From assembly GCF_023151555.2 (NCBI RefSeq), contig NZ_CP100425.1:1364001-1428000 (forward strand): 64,000 nt of DNA, in the 5' to 3' direction. The notes beneath the pieces were generated by a model. That model searched no databases. It was not told where the DNA came from and saw only the letters and a list, made by a program, of their open reading frames with translations. Positions 1 to 8,094 of this stretch are shown piece after piece. Position 1 is the first letter of the stretch. Each line of letters starts with the position of its first letter. Source of the stretch: Photobacterium sp. CCB-ST2H9 (GTDB taxonomy: Bacteria > Pseudomonadota > Gammaproteobacteria > Enterobacterales > Vibrionaceae). The translations under genes were made by a program, and so were the position numbers.

Positions 1-7
1 ATCTTCT

Positions 8-238
8 ATGCTAAAGGGGACAATATACATCATTAAAAATGAGCTCAGTGGAAAGTATACTTCAGCGAAATCGAAGCAGCAGACCTTCCTGATAGAAAAT
101 GATGCTGGGGTAGAAGCCATTCGGGGTACAGTCATTGAGGAGAAATGCGGATATCAAATCATCAAGGATATTCGCTCGTGGTACATCGCGTATCCTAAGC
201 CAGAAACGACACTTCAAAACTTTACAACGCAATGCTGA
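8..238 (+). CDS. small hypothetical protein, possibly 5'-truncated
   Basis: An open frame of 76 codons ends at an in-frame stop and is followed at once by a strong terminator, so it is probably a real 3' gene end. I recognise no family. The product is mixed charged and polar with aromatic residues near the C-terminus, without a signal peptide or membrane segment. The same frame stays open to the left edge of the window, so the ATG at 8 may be internal and the gene may begin outside. No ribosome-binding site can be judged because only seven bases precede the ATG. Confidence 0.5.
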   Translation: MLKGTIYIIKNELSGKYTSAKSKQQTFLIENDAGVEAIRGTVIEEKCGYQIIKDIRSWYIAYPKPETTLQNFTTQC

Positions 239-274
239 AAAAAGGGGGAATATGCCATCATATTCCCCTTTTTT
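238..274. terminator. bidirectional intrinsic terminator
   Basis: A 10-bp perfect stem (GGGGAATATG with CATATTCCCC, loop CCAT) is flanked by six A on the left and six T on the right. It lies between the convergent small ORF and hscC and can terminate both strands. Confidence 0.9.
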
Positions 275-294
275 GTTGGCACGTTTTCAGTGTG

Positions 295-1998
295 TTAGTG
301 AAATCCCCACATCTTCAATTGTTGCTCGATGTTTTTTCTCACATCGTTGATGGTTGACTCATGCTGGCTTTCCAGAGCCTGTGTGAAGTGCAGAATAAGC
401 TGTTCGACCATTTGTCTTTCATGGGCCAGTTTTTCTTCATACAGCCTGTTGAGCCTTTCTGTCAGGGCAATATTCGGCAGTTTATCCCGCGGATGTGATT
501 TGAGTTTGGCAAGCCGCTCATGGCTGGCGCGTTTGTCGGCATCGCTCATGCCGACAGGTGTCCGATCAATCACTTTCTGGATCGTGGTGTGGGTAGACAA
601 AATGGTGACGTCGACTTCCAGCAAGCCATTGATGTCGTAACTGAAGCGCACATCAATAGATTCGGCTCCGGCCCGGTTGGCCGGTACTTCAATCTCAAAA
701 TCACTGATGAAGATGTTTTCACGCGCCCAGAAACGTTCGCCCTGATACAGGGCAATGCGAACTTTGGTTTGCTGATCGTAGGCTGTACTGAAGCGTTCTA
801 CCCGGGATGTCGGGATGACTGTATTCCGTTCAATGATAGGGCTGAACACATCTGTCTGGCCATCCCGGTTGGCAGCAATCCCCAGACTGAAAGGGCAGAC
901 ATCAGTCAGGACGATTTCTTCAACTGCTGCGTCACGCAAACGACAGGCTGCCTGGGTAGCCGCACCCATGGCGACAACCAGATCGGGATCGAGTGTATTC
1001 TGCCCGAAGCGCCCAATCAGGCGTGTCGCCAGTTGTTGCACCTGACGAAGCCGGGTTGCTCCGCCAACGAAAATCAGCTCATCAATGTCTTCTGTACTGA
1101 TACGGGCATCACTCATTGCGCGACGCAATGGCTGAGATAATCTCAACAGGGTGCTTTTCCAAATCTCTTCCAGCTGAAAGGGAGTGAGGGAAATGTCCCG
1201 GTTAAATGGCTCCGCAAGACGAATGATGAAGTCCGGATCGTTTTGCTTTTTCGCTGTTTCACACGCACTGACGATTTTAGCCATGTCGTACAGACTGAGA
1301 TCGCTCGTGTTTGCTTTCAGCTGATCGATTACATATTCAGCGAGCTGACGGGTAAAATCTTCTCCGCCGAGCTGGTTATCACCAGCGGAGGCACGCACAT
1401 CGACAAAACCATCCTGATGTTCCACAACCGTCACATCAAAGGTCCCGCCACCAAGATCGAACACCAGAAAACGACGCTCATGGGTTTCGTGCAGGCTGTA
1501 TGCAAGACAGGCGGCTGTGGGTTCATTGATGAGTCTGACGGCGATCAATCCGGCCAGCTCAGCGGCCTGATGTACCTGCTTCCGTTGCTGGTCACTGAAG
1601 TAAGCCGGAACAGAAATCACCACTTCTCTGACACTTTCACCGAGGAAGGTTTCAGCATCATCTTTCAGGGATCGCAGAATTAATGAACACAGTTCAGTCG
1701 GAGTGTAACGTGCTTTGCCGAGCTGATAGGTTTTCTCTGTGCCCAGGAAGCGTTTAAAGGCTGAGGCAGTTTCCTGCGGACGTGTGATCAGGCGGGAGCG
1801 TGCCGCATCACCAATGAGGACTTGCCCTTTTTCATCAATACTGACTACAGATGGGGTCAGATAACTTCCCAGTGCATTGGGAATGAGCTCAGGCTTTCCG
1901 TGACGCCAGACAGCAATGGCACTGTTTGTTGTGCCTAAATCAATGCCGATGGCCAGTTCATTGTTCTTAATCACACTTTCATCCACTGCTTGCCACAT
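295..1998 (-). CDS. hscC: Hsp70-family chaperone HscC
   Basis: Specialised Hsp70 (DnaK) paralogue, a cytoplasmic ATP-dependent chaperone. The N-terminal nucleotide-binding domain shows the phosphate-1 motif DLGTTNS near residues 20-26 and phosphate-2 motif DLGGGTFD near 181-188. The substrate-binding part carries the segment SIDVRFSYDINGLLEVDV. At 567 residues it is shorter than DnaK (about 640) and fits the HscC subfamily, which lacks the long C-terminal lid tail; the sequence matches my memory of E. coli HscC along its length. No J-domain partner (DjlB/DjlC type) is nearby, so it is a single gene. The ATG at 1998 has a weak ribosome-binding site; an in-frame GTG at 1974 preceded by GGATGAAA is an alternative start, close to where E. 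coli HscC begins. Confidence 0.93.
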   Translation of the reverse strand: MWQAVDESVIKNNELAIGIDLGTTNSAIAVWRHGKPELIPNALGSYLTPSVVSIDEKGQVLIGDAARSRLITRPQETASAFKRFLGTEKTYQLGKARYTPTELCSLILRSLKDDAETFLGESVREVVISVPAYFSDQQRKQVHQAAELAGLIAVRLINEPTAACLAYSLHETHERRFLVFDLGGGTFDVTVVEHQDGFVDVRASAGDNQLGGEDFTRQLAEYVIDQLKANTSDLSLYDMAKIVSACETAKKQNDPDFIIRLAEPFNRDISLTPFQLEEIWKSTLLRLSQPLRRAMSDARISTEDIDELIFVGGATRLRQVQQLATRLIGRFGQNTLDPDLVVAMGAATQAACRLRDAAVEEIVLTDVCPFSLGIAANRDGQTDVFSPIIERNTVIPTSRVERFSTAYDQQTKVRIALYQGERFWARENIFISDFEIEVPANRAGAESIDVRFSYDINGLLEVDVTILSTHTTIQKVIDRTPVGMSDADKRASHERLAKLKSHPRDKLPNIALTERLNRLYEEKLAHERQMVEQLILHFTQALESQHESTINDVRKNIEQQLKMWGFH

Positions 1999-2161
1999 GA
2001 AACATGCAGAATAGCAAGAGTTCAGTTTATCGCCAATGCATTGATTTCAAAGATGTGATGCTTTGAGAAAACCGGATTTGCTTCTGAATTTCTCATCGCA
2101 GCAATGTCCTTTGCGCCACCATGAAGACGGCGGTTGCCTCAGAATGCTTGTACAAGAAATG

Positions 2162-2177
2162 TGTGATTGAACGCACA
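2162..2177. promoter_or_regulatory. possible CRP-like site upstream of the MarR operon
   Basis: TGTGA-N6-GCACA differs by one base from the CRP consensus TGTGA-N6-TCACA and lies just upstream of the proposed -35 element at 2183. Inference from sequence only. Confidence 0.3.
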
Positions 2178-2182
2178 AATAA

Positions 2183-2211
2183 TTTACTTAGCCTGCTAAC
2201 TATATTATATT
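2183..2211 (+). promoter_or_regulatory. sigma70-type promoter of the marR-hlyD-DUF2955 operon
   Basis: A -35 element TTTACT (2183-2188) and a -10 element TATATT (2206-2211) are separated by 17 bp. The first MarR-type operator lies in the spacer and the second follows the -10 directly, as expected for autorepression. Confidence 0.6.
2187..2200. promoter_or_regulatory. MarR-type operator, copy 1
   Basis: CTTAGCCTGCTAAC is an imperfect inverted repeat related to the perfect copy 26 bp downstream. It falls between the proposed -35 and -10 elements. Confidence 0.6.
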
Positions 2212-2212
2212 G

Positions 2213-2226
2213 CTTAGCATGCTAAG
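2213..2226. promoter_or_regulatory. MarR-type operator, copy 2 (perfect palindrome)
   Basis: CTTAGCATGCTAAG is a perfect 14-bp palindrome, extended by further paired bases on both sides with one mismatch. The TTAGC/GCTAA half-sites are typical of SlyA/MarR-family operators. It sits 15 bp before the regulator's start codon. Confidence 0.7.
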
Positions 2227-2241
2227 TAATTAAGGCGGTGA

Positions 2242-2727
2242 ATGATGGTTCAGGATGTCAATATTCTTCGGGATTTGCCCGTGGCAGAGCAGTTAGGCCG
2301 GGTATCCCGGTTATGGAAAACAGTGGCGGATCGTGAGCTGGCCCCTCTGGGACTGACGTATCCTCGCTGGACAGCTTTATGGAAGCTGCAGCGGCTCGGA
2401 GACAATGTGAGCCAGAAGACGCTGGCAGAGGCACTGGAAATTGAGCTGGCTTCACTGATGCGCACCCTGAAACATCTTGAAGATCAATCACTGGTGACCC
2501 GCCGTTGCTGCGAGACGGATAAACGGGCCCGCATTGTCAGTCTGACCGATGAAGGGCGTCTTTTGATCAGTCAGATGGAAACCCGGATTCTTCAGGTTCG
2601 GAGCAGGTTGCTCAACCATATCAATGATCAGGAGTCTCAGATGCTGAGCTTGATTCTGGAGCAGATTGCCCATAACGCGCTCGATTTTCTTAGTCAGGAT
2701 ACTGACCAATCATCACCGGAGAAGTAA
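2242..2727 (+). CDS. MarR/SlyA-family transcriptional regulator
   Basis: A 161-residue winged-helix regulator of the MarR/SlyA family. The DNA-binding region spans about residues 45-110 (SQKTLAEALEIELASLMRTL is the recognition part, followed by the wing RRCCETDKRARI). Such proteins usually repress their own operon and release DNA on binding phenolic or toxic ligands. Two ATG codons occur in tandem (2242 and 2245) behind AAGGCGGTG; either may be used. It is the first gene of an operon with a HlyD-type adaptor 6 bp downstream and a DUF2955 membrane protein, so it most likely controls that exporter through the twin palindromes upstream. The inducer cannot be read from the sequence. Confidence 0.88.
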   Translation: MMVQDVNILRDLPVAEQLGRVSRLWKTVADRELAPLGLTYPRWTALWKLQRLGDNVSQKTLAEALEIELASLMRTLKHLEDQSLVTRRCCETDKRARIVSLTDEGRLLISQMETRILQVRSRLLNHINDQESQMLSLILEQIAHNALDFLSQDTDQSSPEK

Positions 2728-2733
2728 AAGCCT

Positions 2734-3792
2734 ATGACCCCTGATCAGAAATTTGCGCGCTGGATAAAATATGCCTGCTTTGCGTTTGTATTTGTCTTCG
2801 GCTATTTCCTGATGGCCGATCTGGCCATGCCGCTGACCCCTCAGGCGATGGCAACACGTGTTGTCACGAAAGTTGCTCCGCGTGTCAGCGGTCAGATTAC
2901 CGATATTTACGTCACCAATAATCAGGCTGTACACAAAGGGGACATCCTCTTTGATATTGATCCGGCCCCATACAAACTGGCTGTTGAGCAGGCACGGCTG
3001 AAACTGGAGAAGGTAACTCAGAATAATGCTCAGCTGGATGCCTCGATTCAGGCTGCCCAGGCGAATGTGAAAGCCAACGAAGCTGTGCTGCAGCAGAAAG
3101 AGCGCGAAGCAAACCGCCTCAATACCCTTTTTCTCCGCAACGGTACGTCACGTCAGTTACGCGATGATGCGCAAAGTGCATCGTTAGCAGCAAAAGCGAA
3201 TTTGGTTGCATCCGAAGCGCGTTTGCAAGAGCTGAAAGTCAGCCGTGGCGATACGGGGGCAGGTAACCTGAACATACGCGTCGCGAAGAACCAGCTTGAA
3301 CAGGCTGAACTGAACTTGTCTTACACCCGGGTTGTGGCGAGACACGATGGTGTGATCACCAACCTGCAACTGGAAAAAGGTGCTTATGCGGTATCCGGAA
3401 ATCCGCTGGTCGCGCTGGTTTCTGATGACGTGGATATCATCGCGGATTTCCGTGAGAAAAGTCTCCGCCATTTCTCGCACAACAGTCAGGCATTGATTGC
3501 GTTTGACAGCCAGCCCGGCCAGGTTTTTGATGCCCGTATCAGCAGCCTGGATGCAGGGGTCAGTTCGGGGCAGTTTGATGCCAATGGCCGTCTTGCCGCG
3601 CCAACACAGTCCAACCGGTGGGTACGGGATGCACAACGCATGCGCCTTCACCTCAGTGTAGACGGTGATTTCCCGGCGCAATTACCTGCAGGTGCAAGAG
3701 CGACAGTCCAGCTGGTGCCTGAAAACGGCATATTTGCCTGGTTTGCCCGGGCGCAGATTAAGTTTCTGAGTACGCTGCATTACATTTACTAA
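2734..3792 (+). CDS. HlyD/EmrA-type periplasmic adaptor protein
   Basis: Membrane-fusion (periplasmic adaptor) subunit of an efflux or secretion system, 352 residues. One transmembrane anchor lies at about residues 12-32. It is followed by the first half of a biotinyl-lipoyl domain (VAPRVSGQITDIYVTNNQ), a long alpha-helical hairpin at about 85-185, and a second lipoyl half with the beta-barrel region (TRVVARHDGVITNLQLEKG). This is the EmrA/YibH-like arrangement. The gene starts 6 bp after the MarR stop and ends 11 bp before the DUF2955 gene, so all three are co-transcribed. The inner-membrane partner is likely the DUF2955 protein; no outer-membrane factor is encoded nearby. Confidence 0.9.
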   Translation: MTPDQKFARWIKYACFAFVFVFGYFLMADLAMPLTPQAMATRVVTKVAPRVSGQITDIYVTNNQAVHKGDILFDIDPAPYKLAVEQARLKLEKVTQNNAQLDASIQAAQANVKANEAVLQQKEREANRLNTLFLRNGTSRQLRDDAQSASLAAKANLVASEARLQELKVSRGDTGAGNLNIRVAKNQLEQAELNLSYTRVVARHDGVITNLQLEKGAYAVSGNPLVALVSDDVDIIADFREKSLRHFSHNSQALIAFDSQPGQVFDARISSLDAGVSSGQFDANGRLAAPTQSNRWVRDAQRMRLHLSVDGDFPAQLPAGARATVQLVPENGIFAWFARAQIKFLSTLHYIY

Positions 3793-3803
3793 CCGGAGGC
3801 GCC

Positions 3804-4841
3804 ATGAAGTTATGGGATCACCCCATGTCGGAAAATGATTTCCGGCAATGTCTGAGAATCGCAACTGGCGCCACGGTTGGCTTCACCATCAGTAAGTTAT
3901 TTGGCTGGAATTACGGCGTGTTTTTTACCGTCGTACCCATGCTGCTTCTGGGGATGGTGCCGGTGATGAGTGCGCATGCTGCCCGTCAGTTGTTCGCAGC
4001 AGCAATCGTCTGCGGGCTGGAAGTGGGTATTCTGGGCGGCCTTTTCGGCGGCCATCCCGGCATGATGACCCTGATCGCCTTTGTGCTTTTTCTTTATAAA
4101 TTTGCGTGTATGTCGAAAGGTCCGCTGTTTCTTTTCGGAGCAAACAGTGTTCTGAGCCTCAGTATCATGCTGCATTTCGCCAGTTATCCGGGCGTAGATT
4201 TGAATGAACTGATCTTCGGCAACCTGCTGGCCAGCGTCCTGTCGGTCATTATTGCTTATCTGGTGACCTTTCTGATTCCGGATGCTGAACCTCGTCAGCC
4301 GCCGCCACGTCCGTCAGAACCCAAAGGGTCTCACCGGATGCGGCATGAAGCCCTGATGGGGGCCAGTATCGCAACATTATCGTTTCTGGTGTTTCAGGTT
4401 TTCGATCTCAATGATTCCATGTCTGCCCAGGCAACGACTTTGTTATTACTTTTTCCGATGCACTGGAACGGGGCTCTGGGGTATGCAAGAAAGCGGGCGA
4501 TGGGCACCTTGCTCGGGGTCAGCTTTGGGGTCGCCGGTCAGCTGTTTCTTTATGACTGGGCAGATATGCTGGTGCTGATTATTCCGCTGCTATGGATTGG
4601 GGCGATGATTTTCAGCTATATGCACGTCAAAGAGTCCAGCGGCTCAGGTGCAGGCTTCGGCGGACTGACAACACTGGGTATTTTGTTTGGTCAGTATCTG
4701 ACGCCCGGGAATGATTTAATATTCAGCGCCCTTTATCGTGTCAGCAGTATCTTTTTCGCGATCATCGCAACCTTACTGGTGACCTATCTGGTCCACCGCA
4801 TCCTGAACAGTTTTGAAGCCACGCGATTCGAACCGGTTTAA
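3804..4841 (+). CDS. DUF2955 inner-membrane protein (FUSC-like transporter partner)
   Basis: A 345-residue polytopic membrane protein with about ten hydrophobic segments in two blocks separated by a polar stretch around residues 160-180 (DAEPRQPPPRPSEPKGSHRM). That duplication resembles the fusaric-acid-resistance/aromatic-acid exporter (FUSC, AaeB) superfamily, and the family is known as DUF2955. GGAGG is spaced correctly before the ATG. It is the last gene of the MarR-HlyD operon and probably the exporter that works with the upstream adaptor. The substrate is unknown; aromatic acids or related toxins are an inference from family resemblance. Confidence 0.82.
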   Translation: MKLWDHPMSENDFRQCLRIATGATVGFTISKLFGWNYGVFFTVVPMLLLGMVPVMSAHAARQLFAAAIVCGLEVGILGGLFGGHPGMMTLIAFVLFLYKFACMSKGPLFLFGANSVLSLSIMLHFASYPGVDLNELIFGNLLASVLSVIIAYLVTFLIPDAEPRQPPPRPSEPKGSHRMRHEALMGASIATLSFLVFQVFDLNDSMSAQATTLLLLFPMHWNGALGYARKRAMGTLLGVSFGVAGQLFLYDWADMLVLIIPLLWIGAMIFSYMHVKESSGSGAGFGGLTTLGILFGQYLTPGNDLIFSALYRVSSIFFAIIATLLVTYLVHRILNSFEATRFEPV

Positions 4842-4854
4842 TTATTGCTCCCCA

Positions 4855-4880
4855 TGGAGGCGATGAGTCAGTCGCCTCCA
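4855..4880. terminator. hairpin downstream of the DUF2955 gene
   Basis: A perfect 9-bp stem (TGGAGGCGA with TCGCCTCCA) with an 8-nt loop lies 14 bp after the stop. No T-run follows directly, but T-rich sequence appears from 4892. Probably the operon terminator. Confidence 0.55.
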
Positions 4881-4983
4881 GGCTAACTATCTGTTTTTAT
4901 AATCTCTTTTCAGATTTTCTGGCGATATTTATCCTGATAGTGCTATGATTCTGGGTTCATATAAATGTCGCTCAGGTGAAACC

Positions 4984-5679
4984 ATGTACGCGCTCAACGA
5001 GTCAGTCTGGATTGCTGATGGTAAGGCTGTTCCTTTTTTCACGTTGCCTTATACGACACGAATGACTGTGGTTGTGCTGCCGGACGGTAAGCTCTGGATA
5101 CACAGTCCGATTGAGCTGACGCCACAATTGATTCAGCGAGTCAGTGAATTGGGTGAGGTGGCATATCTGATTGCCCCGAATCACCTGCATCACTTGTTCA
5201 TTGAACAATGGCAGCAGGCTTTTCCCGGTGCACTGACTTACGGCACTGATGAGGTGATAAAGAAACGTCAGGATCTGGTGTTTCATGCTTCGCTGAAAAC
5301 AGAGCAGATGTATCCCTGGCAGCCTGAGATTCAGCACTTGTTGTTTACCGGTTCGAAAGCGATGCAGGAATGTGTGTTTTTTCACCAGGCCAGCCGCACC
5401 TTGATTCTGACGGACTTGATCGAAAACTTCCCCTCAGATGCATTCAAGCCCTGGCAACGACTGATTGCAAAAGGAGCCGGTGTGATGGCACCTCATGGCA
5501 AAACACCCCTGGATTGGCGTTTGAGTTTCGCGTTCAGTAAAGCTGAAGCCAGGCAACATCTTGAGCAGATGCTGCGTTGGGAACCTGAAGTGATTGTGTT
5601 GTCACATGGTGAAATGATTACCAGTGAAGCGACTGATTTTTTACGGCGCTCTTTTTCATGGCTGAAGCCTGTGCAGTAG
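4984..5679 (+). CDS. DUF4336 domain-containing protein
   Basis: A 231-residue soluble protein of the DUF4336 family, which is distantly related to the metallo-beta-lactamase fold. Recognisable stretches are the N-terminal strand pattern (MTVVVLPDGKLWIHSPIELT), the motif APNHLHHLFIEQWQQAFPGA near residue 75, and LSHGEMIT near the C-terminus; these histidines are candidate metal ligands. The reaction is not known for this family. I chose the ATG at 4984 because AGGTG lies five bases upstream; a longer frame from 4945 has no such site. The gene is followed after 25 bp by a PNPOx-like gene on the same strand, so the two may be co-transcribed. Confidence 0.8.
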   Translation: MYALNESVWIADGKAVPFFTLPYTTRMTVVVLPDGKLWIHSPIELTPQLIQRVSELGEVAYLIAPNHLHHLFIEQWQQAFPGALTYGTDEVIKKRQDLVFHASLKTEQMYPWQPEIQHLLFTGSKAMQECVFFHQASRTLILTDLIENFPSDAFKPWQRLIAKGAGVMAPHGKTPLDWRLSFAFSKAEARQHLEQMLRWEPEVIVLSHGEMITSEATDFLRRSFSWLKPVQ

Positions 5680-5704
5680 TGATTGAAAACAAAAGGAAAA
5701 TGGA

Positions 5705-6274
5705 ATGGGTAAATTTTTTGAAGCGCTGACTGATAAGCACATCGATTTTATTGAGCAGCAGAAGATTTACTTTGTTGGCACGGCGGCTGAGACCGGGAGT
5801 GTTAATATTTCACCGAAGGGGTGTGACAGCCTTCGTGTGCTTGGCCCCAATCAAATTGCCTGGTTGAATTTAACCGGGAGCGGAAATGAATCTGCGGCGC
5901 ATATCTTAAAGATCAGACGAATGACGATTATGTTTTGTGCCTTCGAAGGTGCGCCGCTGATTTTGCGGACCTATGGTGAGGCCAGAATGTTGCACCCGGG
6001 AGACGCAGAGTGGCCGGAATATATTGCTCTGTTTCCGGAGTATGTTGGTGCCCGGCAGATCTTTATTCAGGATATTGAGCGTGTCCAGACATCGTGTGGC
6101 ATGTCTGTCCCTTATTATGATTTTGTCAGTGATCGCCACCAGCTTGACGATTGGGCTGATAAGCATGGTCCGGATGGTATCAAAAGGTACTGGCGTAAAA
6201 AAAACCAGTCGAGCATTGATGGTTTCCCCACTGAGATTGTGCAGCGGGCAGCACTCGTTGAGGATGAAGATTAG
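5705..6274 (+). CDS. pyridoxamine 5'-phosphate oxidase family protein
   Basis: A 189-residue flavin-type split-barrel protein of the PNPOx-like group. The N-terminal part reads IYFVGTAAETGSVNISPKG, typical of the family strand that contacts the FMN phosphate, followed by the barrel segment RTYGEARMLHPGD. It is not the biosynthetic PdxH. Members often act as FMN- or F420-dependent reductases of unknown substrate, and the C-terminal half with its Lys/Arg-rich segment (KRYWRKKNQ) is shared by a widespread uncharacterised subgroup. AAGGAAAATGG precedes the ATG at a normal distance. It follows the DUF4336 gene closely. Confidence 0.83.
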   Translation: MGKFFEALTDKHIDFIEQQKIYFVGTAAETGSVNISPKGCDSLRVLGPNQIAWLNLTGSGNESAAHILKIRRMTIMFCAFEGAPLILRTYGEARMLHPGDAEWPEYIALFPEYVGARQIFIQDIERVQTSCGMSVPYYDFVSDRHQLDDWADKHGPDGIKRYWRKKNQSSIDGFPTEIVQRAALVEDED

Positions 6275-6433
6275 TTACATAGTTACAACATTGTATGACC
6301 GTATTCGCATATACTTATTTTGCGAGATTGCTTAAGGGTATGCTTTTCTTTTTTCTTTGATTTCAGATAACAAATCTGGCGATTTTCTGAGTCACAATAG
6401 TCACTTTGTTGCTTATTACGGCAAGGTGACAGC

Positions 6434-8050
6434 GTGAAATTAGGGAACATCTCAATAAAAATAAAGCTACAGCTGCTTGTGGCGATTGCAGCAGGCATTA
6501 TCGTCTCTGTCTGTATCTACAATCTGACATTACAACGCTCAGCGTCGTTTCAGGAGCGGCAGGATAAATTGCGGGCTCAGGTCGAAACGGCGCAGAGTAT
6601 TGTTCAGTATTTTGCGGGACAAGAGAGTGTGCTGGGGAAAGAACAGGCACAGACGATGGCGAAGCAAGCCATTGAGCAGCTGCGTTATGATGGTGACAAC
6701 TACTTCTGGATCACCAATCCTCGTCAGAGAGTGATCCTGCATCCTTTGAAACCTGAGCTGAACGGCGCTGATGCGTCGACCATTCGTGACGGTTCAGGAA
6801 AATTCCACTGGCAGGAAATGGCTCAGATTGCGGCCTCGGACGGACAGGGCTTCCTGGATTATACCTGGCGGTCTCCGGACGGTCGCCTGCACGATAAAAT
6901 CTCTTATGTCATGTATTTCTCTGAGTGGGAGTGGATTCTGGGCTCCGGAATTCTGGTTTCAGATATTCAGGATGCGTTCTATCTCAGTCTGGCGAAAGAG
7001 GCTGGTTTTGCTGTCATTGCGATTCTCATGCTGGGTTTAGTGGGATATGTGCTGGCTCGTGATATTGTGGCCCCGCTGAATGCGCTGGTGGAGAAAGTGC
7101 ACGATATTGCGGATGGCAATCTGAAAGTCAGGCTCAGGAAAAACCGTAAAGATGAGCTGGGTGTGATGGGCAATGAAGTCGACCGCATGCTGGATAAATT
7201 GCAGTCGGCGATCAAAGTGGCCAGTGAATCGGCGGCCCATTCCCGTGATATGGCCAGCCGGATTGCCGGGGCCAGCGAGGAAACGGCATCCAGTGTTGAA
7301 TCCCAGCATCTTCAGCTGGAGCAGTTGTCTGCGGCAATGAATGAAATGTCTGCGACAATCAATGATGTCGCACAAAACGCAGAAAGTACTTCGGAAGCGA
7401 CAAAAGGCGTGTCGTCGCAGGCACATGACAGCAGCATTCAGATGAAAGCGACCAGTGACAACATTCAGTCGGTGGCTGAAAACATTACGGAAGCGGACAG
7501 CCTGGTGAATCAATTGCTGAATGGCGTGAAAGAAATTCATGCGGTTGTGAACGTGATTCAGGACGTGTCTGAACAGACCAATCTGCTCGCACTGAACGCG
7601 GCCATTGAAGCGGCAAGAGCGGGTGAAATGGGTCGAGGCTTTGCGGTGGTAGCAGATGAAGTCCGAAATCTTGCCAGCCGTACCCAGCAGTCTACCTCAG
7701 AAGTGAAAGCCAGTATTGACCGCCTGACGCAGATTGCTGAGCAGTCCAGCCAGACCATGCAGTCCAGTCATCATCAGGCGGCTTCCTGTGTGGATGTTGC
7801 GCTGGAAACCCGGGCGACTTTTGACACCATGGTTGCCGATCTGAACGAAACGACAGACCGGGTTGTATTGATTGCGGCGGCAGCAGAACAGCAGGGCATT
7901 GTCGCAAATGAGATGAATGAAAACGTCAGCAGTATTCATCTGTCTGCCAATGCCATGAAAGAAGCGTCTATGAATCTGGCGCAAGAAAGTCAGGCCATGG
8001 CAGAAGCCTCAGAAGTTCTGAACCAGCATCTGGCTTACTTTAAAGTTTGA
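6434..8050 (+). CDS. methyl-accepting chemotaxis protein with Cache sensor
   Basis: A 538-residue membrane chemoreceptor. It has a first transmembrane helix at about residues 11-30, a periplasmic single-Cache sensor ([19 protein letters not shown] and DYTWRSPDG are typical), a second transmembrane helix at about 186-206, a HAMP domain and a long cytoplasmic signalling coiled coil. The conserved hairpin tip reads [19 protein letters not shown]. It passes ligand binding to CheA/CheW and flagellar rotation. The single-Cache type often senses small organic acids, but the ligand cannot be assigned. The start is a GTG behind AAGGTGACA. It is a single gene, convergent with the EAL gene through a shared terminator. 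Confidence 0.95.
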   Translation: MKLGNISIKIKLQLLVAIAAGIIVSVCIYNLTLQRSASFQERQDKLRAQVETAQSIVQYFAGQESVLGKEQAQTMAKQAIEQLRYDGDNYFWITNPRQRVILHPLKPELNGADASTIRDGSGKFHWQEMAQIAASDGQGFLDYTWRSPDGRLHDKISYVMYFSEWEWILGSGILVSDIQDAFYLSLAKEAGFAVIAILMLGLVGYVLARDIVAPLNALVEKVHDIADGNLKVRLRKNRKDELGVMGNEVDRMLDKLQSAIKVASESAAHSRDMASRIAGASEETASSVESQHLQLEQLSAAMNEMSATINDVAQNAESTSEATKGVSSQAHDSSIQMKATSDNIQSVAENITEADSLVNQLLNGVKEIHAVVNVIQDVSEQTNLLALNAAIEAARAGEMGRGFAVVADEVRNLASRTQQSTSEVKASIDRLTQIAEQSSQTMQSSHHQAASCVDVALETRATFDTMVADLNETTDRVVLIAAAAEQQGIVANEMNENVSSIHLSANAMKEASMNLAQESQAMAEASEVLNQHLAYFKV

Positions 8051-8063
8051 TGTGACTCTCCGG

Positions 8064-8094
8064 CAGACAGGGGATTTTCCCCTGTCTGTTTATT
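8064..8094. terminator. convergent terminator between the MCP and EAL genes
   Basis: A 10-bp perfect stem (CAGACAGGGG with CCCCTGTCTG, 5-nt loop) is followed by TTTATT on the plus strand. It lies between the two converging stop codons and overlaps the tail of the EAL gene. Confidence 0.85.
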
